Below are positions 46,026-57,803 of a stretch of DNA of 64,000 nt, in pieces; position 1 is the stretch's first letter; every line of letters starts with the position of its first letter. The notes beneath the pieces were generated by a model. It made no database searches. It was not told where the DNA came from and saw only the letters and a program-made list of their open reading frames with translations. The stretch is from Chelydra serpentina (Eukaryota > Chordata > Testudines > Chelydridae). A program made the translations under genes and the position numbers. The stretch spans positions 5,870,001 to 5,934,000 of the forward strand of contig JBAIAC010000001.1 of NCBI GenBank assembly GCA_037349315.1, written 5' to 3'.

Positions 46026-49025
46026 CCTTCTTTAGGAATCTGATTTTCACCTAATGTGGAATAAACAAGCAGAGTGTAAAAATATTCCACTTCAGGTTGT
46101 GAGATGCAATGGAATACTCATCATATACACAACAGCAATAAACCCTGAAAAGAGGCAGGAACCCAACCCTACCAAGTAAATTGCTCTGTCCCCCTCCCTC
46201 TTCCCCCCTCCCTCAAAGCTTTTATAGTTTTTGAAAGTGTTCGGATCTCAAGCATAAGATCGCCAGCTGCAGCATTAATTCATTCAGCCAGACTTTACCC
46301 GGAAGATAAATCATTGCCTGACCAATACTGAATCTGTTACAGTGGAAATCTTTATACAAGAACCAGTTGTTCTTGAGCAATGTTATATAGGTATCATCAG
46401 ATGGGCATGTTTCCTCATGCCAGCAAGTTCTCATAGAAGGGTTTTTATTAGTATGAAAGGTGAAATTTGCTTTCATTGCATTTAAGAACTGCATTTTGTT
46501 TTCCTTAAAATATTGCTTTCTACATTGGTGCCTTTTTTTTTTTAAATAGAGCTTTGCTTCAAGCCTCCCTTGTTATTCTCCACCACTTCTTCCATCAAGT
46601 CTACATTTGTTTCCAGCTTCTTGGCATAAAAAAATTCAGAGTGTGACAGTTGACCCAACTCTCAGCAATGTGCAGTGACAACAGTGAGAACCATTTAAGC
46701 ATCTGAAATGGCAGCATCAGAAGCATCAGTGAGAGTGGACTGGGGTGAGACAGTCCTGTCCTGTTCTATTAAGCCAACCACTTGAAGGACGTTGCTTTTT
46801 CTGTTGTTGCTGCTGAATACGAAAGGCTGGGTTCTGATTTCATTACACCAGTGTCCATCTGAAATATCTCCTCTTTAGCCAATAAAATTATTTCTGATTT
46901 ACATCAGTGTAATTATGTCAGAATCTGACTGCAAGTGTTCATTTGTGGTCAGCCTTTAGCACTTCCCTGCTAAAATCAGCTTGAAGAAATGGAATCATTT
47001 GCACATACATTAAATGTGCACTCTCAGGCAAACCCCACCTGAATGCTAGTTAAAGACTACATATTTTAAACCTTGTTCTTATTGCACACAAGCCCCTCAT
47101 GTTTTATATGCATACTCATTTCAAATTTCTGTTTTGTGATTTTAATGCTTCTCAGACACAAAGAAGACTTGTGGTTAAAATAAAGGCACAAGTATTTATG
47201 TTACATAGGCACAAAATAATAAATCCTTAAAGAGTTAGCCTTTGTAAAGCACCTAGGGCCAGGACCAGATGTTTACATCAATTTTTCGATGATATTGCCA
47301 ACTGGCTTCAATGGCTGTTCCAGATATAGGAGGACAGTGAAGAAGGCTAAGAGAGAAAGGAAGTAGCTCACATACCAATCTGAATTTTCAAAATGACAGT
47401 TATCTCACACTGAAAAATAGACATGTACTAATATACAGTAAAAGTGCATTTCAAACAGCACTTCAGCTACGAGAAAAGGGTTACATTTAATGAGGTGTAC
47501 AGAACCCATTGCAAGCTGAACATCTATTTTATCATCAGAATGGGGCCAAGGGTATTATACAGTTATAATCATACTATTTCTCGAATACACTTTGACATGG
47601 AAAAACACTATTCTGCTAGAATGAAAGGCTATTTGTGCCACTAAGGGCCAGTTTGAAACTAAGACCGTCAATTGCACTGATTTGTGTCAAACGTGTAGTG
47701 GATTAAATGATGTAACTGTCTTCTTGAAACTTGACCAGGAAATGATCTCCTGTGATAAGGTATTTGGACAAAGAATAATTTGAAATATTTGGGCAAATAT
47801 TTCACACAAATATGCTACAATCTCTTGCTAATGACCTGATTAAAAGTGAAGTAGGCAAAGCAGAGGAAAACAGCTTTGTCCAGCATTGTTTTGCTATTAT
47901 TTCACAGAAAAGAGATGATAATACAGAAGGTGAAAAGAGCAAGATAATATTATGGATGGAGAGAAATCTTTTAAGGATGTATTGCACATAGCTTTACTTC
48001 TTTCAGGCCTCAAAGTCCAGAAAAGCACTTAAGAACATGCTTAACTCTAGGTTATTACGACTACTCACATGCTTAAATACAAGTGTTTTTCTGGATCAGG
48101 TCCTTAGAGGGAAAGTGAAAATAACTTCAAATTAAAGCACTACGATAAGATCCAGTCAAAGGCTTTTTGAAATACAAAGAATCAATGAATATCTGCAAGT
48201 CCATCAGCATTGTTCTCAACAGCCTCTAACTCATTTAGCAAAATATACAAATACCAATGTACTTGGCACCAAAGAACACAGATAAATCAATTCTTAGCTT
48301 AGGCAATTACTTACAAATCTTACCTTAGGCAATTACTACAATTATTATTGTAGTAATTGAAGCATTGAAAGCATACATGAGTCAGATATATATTGTTGCC
48401 ATAATGACATGGAAACTGGGTAAAAACTGCTTTTGATGTAGCCAAATAATAGTTGAGAAAAAGTGGTGCTATTCTATATTATAGATAATTGTTTCCTGTA
48501 CAAACCCCAGCTTTTCCCCCCTTATTATCTACTGTATTTCTTATTACAAAGCTTGGTGAGTTTTGTTGCTGAAACCAGCCTCAATCTCTGTCACTAATTA
48601 GGATGTAGTTGCAGACTGCAGATAAAATGGGGGATGGGGGAGAGCTGGGAAAGTCTGCCTCCACAGATGAGCTCTCAAAGCTCCAGTATCATGTTTCCAT
48701 GCCAACAAATAGCATATAAAAGGCATTAAAGCAACAGTGGTTTTGAAGAGAAAGTACTATTAATTTTAGTTCACCTGCCCTTTGGCAATATTGACATAAA
48801 ATTGCTTGTGTATGTGTGAATCAAAAATAGTTTAAGAAAGCAAAAAAAGTTTCCATCTTAACTGACAAAAGCTCTGTATGTGCCGTTCAGACACAGAGTA
48901 CAAATTTCCTGGACTCCTAAGTCCCAATGACTTTCAGTGAGACACAGGTCAAGGCCCAGATTTTTAAACGTATTTAGGCATTGCTCCATTCAGTATTTCA
49001 AGGCCTGATTGACAAAGGAGCCAAA
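46026..49025. other. Mostly unrecognised DNA
   Basis: Contains a palindromic-family unit at 46828-46935 and the TGCTTAA-family unit at 47998-48112. No gene seen. Confidence 0.45.
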
Positions 49026-49342
49026 GGGCATGTCTACACAGCAAAAAAAACCAAAACAACCACACAACCCTTGGCAGCAAGTCTCAGAGCTTGGGTCAAC
49101 TGACTAGGGCTCACACTATTGGGCTAAAAACAACAATGTAGACATTCCTCCTCAGGCTGGAGCCTGGTCTCTGAAATCCACCTGACTGGGTTTCAGAGCC
49201 CATGGACGAGCCTGATCGGAAACACCTACACTGCAGTTTTTAGCCCTGTAGTGCGAGACCCGTGAGCCTGTTGACTTAAGCTCTGAGGCTTGTTGCCAAG
49301 GGTTGTTTGTTTGGTTTGGTTTTCAGCAATGTAGATGTACCC
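49026..49342. mobile_element. MITE with GGGCATGTCTACAC termini
   Basis: The left end GGGCATGTCTACACAGC and the right end GCAATGTAGATGTACCC are inverted repeats. Near them, the CAACCCTTGGCAGCAAG block is mirrored by CTTGTTGCCAAGGGTTG. 317 bp, no coding. The termini resemble the Harbinger-like elements; no clean target duplication. Confidence 0.7.
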
Positions 49343-49584
49343 TATATATAATTTTTTTAAAAAGTGAGTTCGGCCTGGTTATACCTAAAAATTAGATTGC
49401 CCAAGCTATATCAGGGCTGTGGAATGTTTCGTACACTGTGCGACAAAATTAGTGATACCAGTCAGCTCTGTGTTCTTGGGGAACCAGGGCGCAGTATCTA
49501 GCCTGTCTGACTCAGGAAAGACACCCTGCCCCCATCCTCTGCTTGAACCAAAACTGATCAGAGAAAAGACTTGCAGACATAGAC

Positions 49585-50050
49585 GCCGACTCCGTGGGTG
49601 CTCCGGGGCTGGAGCACCCACTGGGAAAAATTAGTGGGTGCTCTGCACCCACTGGCACCAGTCAAGTGTTTAAGGGGCTCCTGGGGGCCCGGGGGCCCCA
49701 TTCAGCTGTTCAGCAAGGCTGCGGGGGGTGAGCAATCAGCAGTTTGTTTCAGCGCCGGAGCCGGGAGCGCCATCGATCAGCTGTTCCCCCCTGCTGAGCA
49801 GCTGTTTCAGGCTCTGAGTCATAGACTTGCTGCATTCAAAACAGCGCTTTCCAGATTTGCTGTTGAGGTTTTTTTTTTGGCCACCAGCCAATCAGTGGGA
49901 AGCGAACTCTGCTCCTGGGTGGGAGGGGCAGAGAGTGTGACCCCCCACCACCACTGGTGCCTCTGTCTGTCTCCTGCTCCTAGCAGCTTCTTGTGGCAGG
50001 CATGCTTTCTCTGGTTCTCCAGCTGCAAAACTTTCTCCAGCCTCTTCTCA
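49585..50050 (+). mobile_element. End of a GC-rich DNA element family
   Basis: AGACGCCGACTCCGTGGGTG followed by the hairpin GCTCCGGGGCTGGAGC and a second GTGGGTGCTCTGCACCCAC. This matches the right end at 2926-2963 in inverse. The extent to the right is uncertain. Confidence 0.5.
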
Positions 50051-50719
50051 CACAATTAAAGGCATTAGTACCAGCAGCAGGTAAGCAGTGTATTTAAAAG
50101 GGGGTCTTGGGGTGAGGGTGGCTGGGGCACTTCTGTTTTATATGGTTTATATGTTAAAGTCCATGTGCTCACTCTGGCAAACACAACCAGGCACTGTGGG
50201 AGGGGGTAGGGTGGGGAGGGGAGGAGAGGGAAACTCAGGCTAACAGGGGAAACCTTCCTAGCAGTGCAATCTCTGCCTTGGGATTTGGATGGAAGTCTCC
50301 CAAGGGAAGGGCTAGTGATCATGTTGGGGGACAGGGCACTGCTGAATCCCAGGGTTGAGTAATTCTCTGGTGATGGTCATTGAATTGCTAATTGTCATTC
50401 ACTTGCTGCACAATGGCTGGTGATGGTTGTTTAACATTCACCCAGCCATTTGGTCAAGTGCCTTGTTGTTTCTGGGGAGTTGTCTTCTGGGCTGCTCCCA
50501 AATTTGCAGCATATTTCACTAACACCATACAGCACAATTGCATAATTGTTTATATACTTTAATGATATACATATTTCGACAGAACAGTGGGTTTCAGCAA
50601 ATCATAATCTTTCCCATGATACCTTACATTGCATGCTTTATATGAAATATAAAGAATATATACAAATGATGAATATGGGGCTTACGGAGCACAGCGTGCT
50701 GCTCCCCTGAGGTATAGAG

Positions 50720-50939
50720 CAATGGCTCTCAAACTATTATACTGGTGACCCCTTTCACATAGCAAGCCTCTGAGTGCAACTCCCCCCTTATAAATTAAAA
50801 ACACTTTTTATATATTTAACCTTATTATAAATGCTGGAGGCAAAGCGGGGTTTGGGGTGGAGGTTGACAGTTCATGACCTGCCATATAATAACCTTGTGA
50901 CCCCCTGAGGGGTTCTGACACCCAGTTTGAAAACCCCTG
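50720..50939. mobile_element. hAT-type MITE, 8-bp target duplication with one mismatch
   Basis: It begins CAATGGCTCTCAAACT and ends AGTTTGAAAACCCCTG. Flanks are GTATAGAG (50712-50719) and GTAGAGAG (50940-50947). It contains GTGACCCCTTTCACATAGC near the left and TTGTGACCCCCTGAGG near the right. 220 bp. Confidence 0.85.
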
Positions 50940-50947
50940 GTAGAGAG

Positions 50948-51553
50948 TGTCACAGCTAGAAACTCCAAGACCTACGACTTTTAAAAGGAGACTGGACAAA
51001 ACATGTAGTAAGGATCAGCCCTGCAATGGCAGGGAGATGGACTGTGCCAGGGTGATCACAGGGCTTTCCCCCCTGTAACTTCTATAATTCCATCCCACTC
51101 TCCTAGGAGTACAAAGTCTGGTACTAAAGACCTGGTGCCTGGATCCCATATTGCCTTGCACTGGAATTGGGAATTAGTGCCCTGACATGCAACTCCTTCT
51201 ATTGGGCCAGTGTAGATCCTGCTGTTAGTACAGCTATTTGCAGGTGCCCTTGTGTTTAGCTGAACCCTTACACTCAGGGACTGAGTCCATTCCCACTAAA
51301 CTGAGAGCTAAACTGACACTACTATCCTGCTGTGTGGATCCCAGTGTGCTTGTACTGTGAATTTTTGGCATGCACACGTGGCTATATTCATCTCATTGTG
51401 CTGGTAGTGCTACTTCCTTGGTGTGATGATAACATTATGCTAAGATGAATCCTGGAAATAGTGCCCTGGTGTGATGGTGGCCACTCTGTGCTGGTCATGT
51501 GAATCCTGCATTTTTGCATGCTGTGGTGTTGTAGCCCTGTTGTTCCCAGGAAA
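50948..51553. other. No recognisable feature
   Basis: Unassigned DNA between a hAT MITE and the palindrome. Confidence 0.45.
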
Positions 51554-51745
51554 TTAGAGAAAAAACGGTGAATGAGGTAATTTTTATTAGAGCAACTTTT
51601 GTTGGTGAGAGACAGACGCTTTTGAACTTTCACAGAGCTCTTTTTCAGGAAGAGCTCTGTGAAAATTCAAAAGCTTGTTTCTCTCTCTCACCAACAAAAG
51701 TTGCTCCAATAAAAGTTATTACCTCATTCACCTTTTTTCTCTAAT
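51554..51745. repeat. Long near-perfect palindrome (foldback element)
   Basis: ATTAGAGAAAAAACGGTG at the left is the inverse of CACCTTTTTTCTCTAAT at the right. Pairing continues almost to the centre at about 51650, where ACAGAGCTCTTTT meets AAGAGCTCTGTG. Arms of about 94 bases with roughly 90% complementarity by eye. Confidence 0.88.
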
Positions 51746-52269
51746 GTGAATCCTGTCATTATGGCCATCTTGGGTGCATCCTAATATACAGAGAGCATGA
51801 ATCTTGACCACTAGAGGTGGAGTGTAAATCTTGATGCTAGTAGCCTGCTGTTTAGATCTTACTCCGCTTTGAGCCTGGGAGTTTTAATTTTGGCATGGGT
51901 ACACATGCCAATCCATGAAGGCAATGGAGTTTGGGAAAAACGTGAATGCAGGGCCGGCCTTATGGGTGGGTGCTTACAGGAGGGCGCTGTGGTCAAGAGG
52001 TAAGGAATGGGGTGGGCCTGGGGTGCGAGACTGTGGAAGGGACGTGTTTTTCATTTGTTCGTACTATAATTATAGGGCCAGGTTGAAAGATGGATAAATT
52101 TGTGGTGAAAATCAACAGTGGGAATTTTAATGATTTTAAATGTACTGTAATTTATATAATTAGGTTGTTCTTTACTATTTTAATGATTAAATTGTTAAGA
52201 TACCAATGATAGTTGCATTCAATAACTAGAATATGAAAGAACTGTATAAATATGCAGAAAATAGCCTCC

Positions 52270-52425
52270 CAAAACTGACAGACGTACTCAGAGGAGGGGG
52301 CATAGAGGAGCGAGCGGTGGAAAGGTGGGGGAAGGGGTGGAGTGGGGGTGGGGCCTAGGGAAGGGGCAGAGCAGGGGTGGGGCCTAGGGAGGGCACCCAC
52401 CAGCAAAACCAAAAGTCAGCTCCTA
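52270..52425. mobile_element. Right-end fragment of the GC-rich element family
   Basis: GGGGCAGAGCAGGGGTGGGG followed by GGCACCCACCAGC and AAAAGTCAGCTCCTATG. The termini resemble the complement of the ends at 49585 and 2629. Confidence 0.45.
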
Positions 52426-52429
52426 TGCT

Positions 52430-53494
52430 TGCAGAGATCAGTGAAGGGCATTGGGAGACACACCTAGACCCCTCCTGACAAGGGTGACAAGATTAAGGCA
52501 TCTCCATTGATATACAGAATGGAAAACAGAGATTCCAACGCAAGAACTGAACTGAACTCTGGAACCAGAAAAGCAGGGAAGCACTGCATGATGGGGGATC
52601 TCTGCTCCAGATGTTAATGAACCTACGCCTGCACACACCCAGCTCAGCAGTTATCAGACCAATTCTAGTAATAAATCCTTGATTGACATCCAAAATACTG
52701 AAGCAGCCTAATTGCATTGTGATCTCCCTGGAAGGAATGTCATCCATAGCCAAGAGTGATCAGCTCCTATTGTCTAGCCTAAAGAAAACCCTTGAGCCAT
52801 CAGTTTACCCATAAACATATCTAGTGTTCTCCCTTGAACTGTTGTATTTTCTCTACAAAAACCCCTACCTATGCCCAAGTAAGTGTTCTGATGCATGGAG
52901 CCAAACTCTGCATCGGTTCCACTGGGACTCCATCTTCTCCTGACTGATCATGCTGGGGCTCTGCCTGTCTCCAGCACTCAGAACCCTGAGCTACCACCAT
53001 CACCTGGGAACCCTGACCAGTTCAAGGCTCATGGAGTGAGTGAGATCCCTCCCTCCCTCTGTTTTCTTTTCTACCTCATGTATTAACCTTTAATCATGTA
53101 ACTGTTATGTTGGTTTAGGCCTCCTTGTGTAGTTATCACTATTATTCAATAAATAACTTTTATAGTTAAGCTGGTTGCTTCTCTCTCGCTCTCTCGATCT
53201 CTGAACTTTACTCTTCTGTGTCTTTAGCTTCCCCATTTACTCTGCAGCAACGCTTCTTTTACCTAAGCTAAAGATCCCTGTAGTGCCCAAAAATACTGTG
53301 GGGTTTGCTCATCAAGTGGGTTACTACCAGAACAATTGTAACGTGAAAGTGGGGATAGGGACATGCTGAACCTGTGACATACAAGGGTGGCAGCTTGAAA
53401 GTGCTGCTTGACCAGCTCATTGAGTCCAGGGACATATGAGGGGTCAGCTTGAGAGTGCTGATTGACCCGGTCCGCTCAGACTTGCTCTGTTTGT

Positions 53495-53527
<33 letters not shown>

Positions 53528-53739
53528 TTCGTGCATCTGATTCTGGGGCTGAAGGAACCCAGCTCTGGGGAACCTAGGTCCTGCAGGATAGCTCCATTGG
53601 GAGGGGACTTGCAGAAGGGAGAAGTAGAGCTCCATATGAACACACAAGCAGTACATTAATAGAATTGCAGAACCCACCCCCCAGAAGAGTAACCCTAATA
53701 AATAAGCATACCCCAAAGTAACGGGCAAATCTGGTAACA
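52430..53739 (+). mobile_element. Probable solo LTR
   Basis: Starts near TGCAGAGATCAGTGAAGG and ends CAAATCTGGTAACA, with AATAAA at 53148-53153. A (TG)n microsatellite (53500-53528) lies in the 3' part. No matching target duplication was found, so the 5' limit is uncertain. No internal genes. Confidence 0.55.
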
Positions 53740-53913
53740 TTAGGTTGATCTAACTCCCATGATAGATGCAGCTAGGTCAACGAAATAACTCTCAGGGGTG
53801 GTTTAACTGCATCTTTGGAAAAAACGTTTGTCAGTGTTGGAAGCGTCTACACTACAGCACTACAACAGCAGGGCTGCAGCACCATAGTTGTGAATTTGTA
53901 GTGTAGCCATACC
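53740..53913 (+). mobile_element. 3' end of a Harbinger-like MITE
   Basis: TTAGGTTGATCTAACTCC, then AAGCGTCTACACTACAGC and the terminus TTGTAGTGTAGCCATACCC followed by TTA. Only this end is present; the left part is replaced by the LTR. Confidence 0.5.
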
Positions 53914-54975
53914 CTTAGACAACTATGAGCCTAAATCTCATTGAAAAATCAATGCCTACATCACTTGCTGAGCAGAGCAATGCTTAAATACCTTTAAAAA
54001 TCTTGGACTAGCAGCTTAAGCCCCTTTTGAAAATAAGAGTTAGGTGTTTTGGAAAATGTAATCCAATACCTTTCCATAAATGATACAAAAGACTTCAATA
54101 TTTAAGAACCTAAATTACACATTAGTGGTATTGCTATTTCATACATTATACCTTTTACACTGATACACTGTAGAAGTGGAAATAAACTGGTGATAACAGT
54201 TATCCAGTATTCACACATACACCGTGTATATAGCATAGCATCGGTATTATCTAAATAAATGAATAAGGTGAGGCCACATTATCTTAAAATCTAACATGGC
54301 TTTAATGCAGTCAAGGTGCTCATGTAGCAGGGCCCATCACTTGTAGAACCGGCTATAGACAGCACTATGCCCAGAACTTTCACCGTCAATTTTTATTCTT
54401 CCAGCCTCTTCCAAACCACAGCCAGCTGCTGCCCAGCTAATGTGAGAGTGGCAACCATTACACTATATATTTACACACACACACACACAATTTTAGCTTC
54501 TGAAGGCTCTTCTAATATTCCAAAGAAATTAATATTAAACCTAGCATGGAGCTGTTTTATTTAACAAATAGGCCTTTGTTTCAGACAAGATATACATTTC
54601 ATCCCTATTGATTTTCAATGGGTCTTGCACACTTCTTGTATCTTTATACACTAATAAATAGCGGGTGTTTGTAATTTGTTTCTGAAATGTATATATCCCA
54701 TCTACTGTGTCTTCATTAATGGATTTACCTATGTCTAGTTAGGTCTTTGTTTAATAGCACGGTGCCATGGACTGGTCATAACTGCCTTTACAATTTATTG
54801 CACCATAACAAATGAACATGGCACATTTCATGCAGCTGAGACAACAGTAATGCCCTCATTTTGCATTCACATCAGACATAAGTGGAGTGAATAGACAAAA
54901 AAGTGCCAGAAGTATAAACAGGCTTGGGGATACATTTTTGTTTTATACAGTTTCCAAAGTAGCTTATTAATTAGG
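53914..54975. other. No recognisable feature
   Basis: AT-rich, with an (AC)n microsatellite at about 54473-54489 and a TTTAAAAATCTTGG palindromic-type motif near 53990. Confidence 0.45.
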
Positions 54976-55634
54976 TGTAGGAGGGTCCATCACCAGCCAG
55001 TGCACCCCTCATGGCCAGGCCTGTTCAACTCTGACACCTCCTGTCAACAGCCACTCCGAGTCTGTGGTAGTTTGCCCCTTCTCATGACTCAGCTCTCCAG
55101 CTAGGTTGCTTATAGTTCCCATCCCTTCCAGGGTAATAAAAAGAGTCTGACAAACACACAGGCCAATAATCTTATGCCAGGTCTTCAGCCCCACCCTGGG
55201 CTCAATCCCCCTCTCTTGAATCAGGAGGGCTTTACATCCCCTTCCTTGAGGCAGGTAGGGGAACCCAGGCCCTCCCTCTCCTCTGGGTTCCAGCCTAGGA
55301 CGTTGTAGTAAGCAGCTATGGTCTGCTACCTCAGACTCACTGCTGCTTCCCGGGGCCACTTCCTACCTTCATCTGCCTCCAAACTCCTCTTAAAGAGCAG
55401 CTAGTTCCAGGGCTGTGTCCTTGAAGGTTCTGGCTTCTTTCACTGCTTGCTCCTAGCATGCAGCTGATGCAGAGTCCCCGTGAGGGTCCTTCGCAGCTAC
55501 CCCTCTCTACCGGAGCTGCAGCCTTTTATCCTAGCTACTGCTGGTCAAATAATTAGCCACAGGTGGGAAGGAGCTACTCTGTCCATTAACCCATTGGTGG
55601 CTGCTGCTGTACAGGAGCAATATATTTCATCACG
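54976..55634. mobile_element. Probable solo LTR, right end decayed
   Basis: It begins TGTAGGAGGGTCCATCACC and ends near ATATTTCATCACG. The internal stretch AGGTAGGGGAACCCAGGCCC resembles that of the LTR at 40454. Flanking match is weak (TTAGG/TTAAA). Confidence 0.5.
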
Positions 55635-55889
55635 TTAAATCACAGTTTATACTTATTCCACAAGAAAAACTCAAAGCTTGGCTGATTATTTGCCTACATT
55701 CACTTCTGCTGCTGCTCTACAGTAGCTCTAGCTGAATGTAGTCCACATATCTCCAGGATCATAGACAGTCTAAGTACTGTTAGACAAGTGATAATTTGTT
55801 TTGCGGAATAGCTATTTACATCTTGGGCTCATTAATGTATATTTACGCATTTTCATGTGCTTTTCTTCAATAAATGTCTCACTGTTCAT

Positions 55890-56600
55890 TGTAACTCAAC
55901 TTCCTTTCCTTCAATTTTTTTCTTGGCCTGTTTCCACTCCGGCTTCTGCCCTCTGCCTTGCATCAAAGCCACCCTCCCTAAGGTCATTAATGACTTCCAC
56001 CCAACCAAATCAAAGAGGTACTTCTTTATCCATTTCTCTTCAACTCTCTTAACCCTCATACTCTGCTCACTTGACTTCTCCAACTCTGAGTTCTACTGAT
56101 TCTCCTCCTGAATTACTGATTGCTACCTCAGCATCATCTTTAATGGTTCCTCATCTTTCTCTCATCTCCTATACCGTCTCCCATGATTCCATTCATAGTT
56201 CTCTTCTCTCTGTGTACCCTCTTTCTTTAGAGGTTCATCTGTGCTTGTGGTTTCAACTCTAATCCCTCTATAGCAATGGCTCCTAAATTTACCTCTTCCA
56301 CCTTATATCTTACCCTCCATCCAGCCTCACAAGCCTCTCTGATAACTGATTTTATACACCACCCACATTAAGTTCTGTCTGCCCAGAACTACATTTCTTA
56401 TTTTTTCTCCCTCATTTCTTCTTTACCTCCACTATTCTTCCTATCTCTGAGGCTCTCAACCTCTGGATCACCTTTACCTGTCTCTTCTCCTCCCCCATCC
56501 AGATGTCTTGTAAGTCCTCTAGCTTCTTAAACGCACTGATCATCTCTCACCTTGATTTATTATAACCTCCTCTTGTCCAGCTTCAATGTCCCTCACTTCT
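55890..56600 (+). mobile_element. L2-like LINE remnant
   Basis: CATCAAAGCCACCCTCCCTA with AAGGTCATTAATGACTTCCA (KATLPKVINDF) is the L2 reverse-transcriptase pattern ending in LDxSxxFD. Near 56535-56580, ATCATCTCTCACCTTGATTT (IISHLD) is the SRLDYC region. Frame breaks throughout. Confidence 0.6.
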
Positions 56601-56624
56601 CCATTTCCTATCTTTCTAAAATGT

Positions 56625-57096
56625 TGTGGGACCCAAAGTGACCTGGCCCCAAGTAGCAGATTACTATATGGGCTCTGATAGGGTCAAATCAACACAGATT
56701 TTATTACTGGTAGCTGTTGATTATCAAGTCAGACTCTGGCCTTACACAGGGCCCAGACAAAGCAACAAACTCAACCTTTCTGGTATAAAAAGGAAAAGAC
56801 TACATTAGCCATGAGGAACAAAGGAAATATAGGAGTTTCATGCCAAACCTACATACCCTAGGGAGGCTCTGGTATCTAGCAGTCTTAGGCTAGAACCTGG
56901 CCCCAGCCAAGCCTTCTTTTAGGGAGCTAGCTCAAAAAGTCCTACTTCCTCTCCTAATAAGCCCCAAGTGTGCTGCACTTTCCCCATTTTAACACCTCCT
57001 TCCAGGCTTAAAACCTCTTGCAGCTCAGGGATTATTGAACCCACAGGCTCTCATTAACCCCTTCTTGATAACTGCGGGGTCTATATAACCATCACA
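56625..57096. mobile_element. Candidate solo LTR
   Basis: TGTGGGACCCAAAGTGACC at the left and CTATATAACCATCACA at the right fit TG...CA. The minus strand has TATATAG near the right end. No target duplication. Weak call. Confidence 0.4.
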
Positions 57097-57779
57097 CCAC
57101 TTCTAGAGTCAGCTTCCCAAGGCAACATTGACAGTTTTCCTAAGAAGAGAAAATTCTTCAGAGAGACAAAAATAGAGCTAGAGAAAGAGTGGTTGTACTG
57201 TCTTCCGCCATCTAAGAATAAATTTCATTATATGATGAGCAACTTGTTATACAACCAAATGACAAAATTATAGAAAGATTACATTTAACATTTATCTGGA
57301 GGTGTTATAAGCTTGCATGTAACGTAATCATCATAAAATTTCAGAATGGTAGAAGATCTGTTTAATCAGTATTTACAGTCACCTTAACATGTGAATGAAT
57401 GTATAAAACAGATTATGCTGTAAATTGTGGGGAAAAAAATAAAATATTTAAGAAATGCCTAAAAATAATACTGACATTTTCTTAGGGTTCCCTACAGTTT
57501 AGTACATGATCTTTGCAGCAGACAATTGAAAGTTTTCACAAGAACATGACATTCTTCAGAAATGAGTGATCATCTTTTAACTTTCCTATGTAAATAAAAG
57601 ATCAAATTTAAAAATAACACTGCAGTAAGTTAGAGAGAGGCTATGTATAAGTTCCAAATCACAGATACCATAAACGGGTCTCTTTGGACATCAATATTTA
57701 TTCATAAACAGTTATTTGATGTTCATTATACAATACTCTTACCATTGTATATTTTAACCACTTGACTATAACATATATA
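57097..57779. other. Unrecognised AT-rich DNA upstream of the CR1
   Basis: No promoter motif or gene recognised. Confidence 0.45.
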
Positions 57780-57803
57780 GTCGTGACCTGCACAGAATGT
57801 GCC

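Noticed and set aside
38125..54489. CRISPR-like spacing of AC/TG repeats at 38125, 41805, 53500 and 54473
   Set aside because: Simple dinucleotide microsatellites, kilobases apart, without direct repeats and spacers.
57762..57803. TTG at 57762 as the ORF1 start
   Set aside because: The first ~18 bases look like flanking AT-rich DNA, not CR1; the element appears to begin near 57780.
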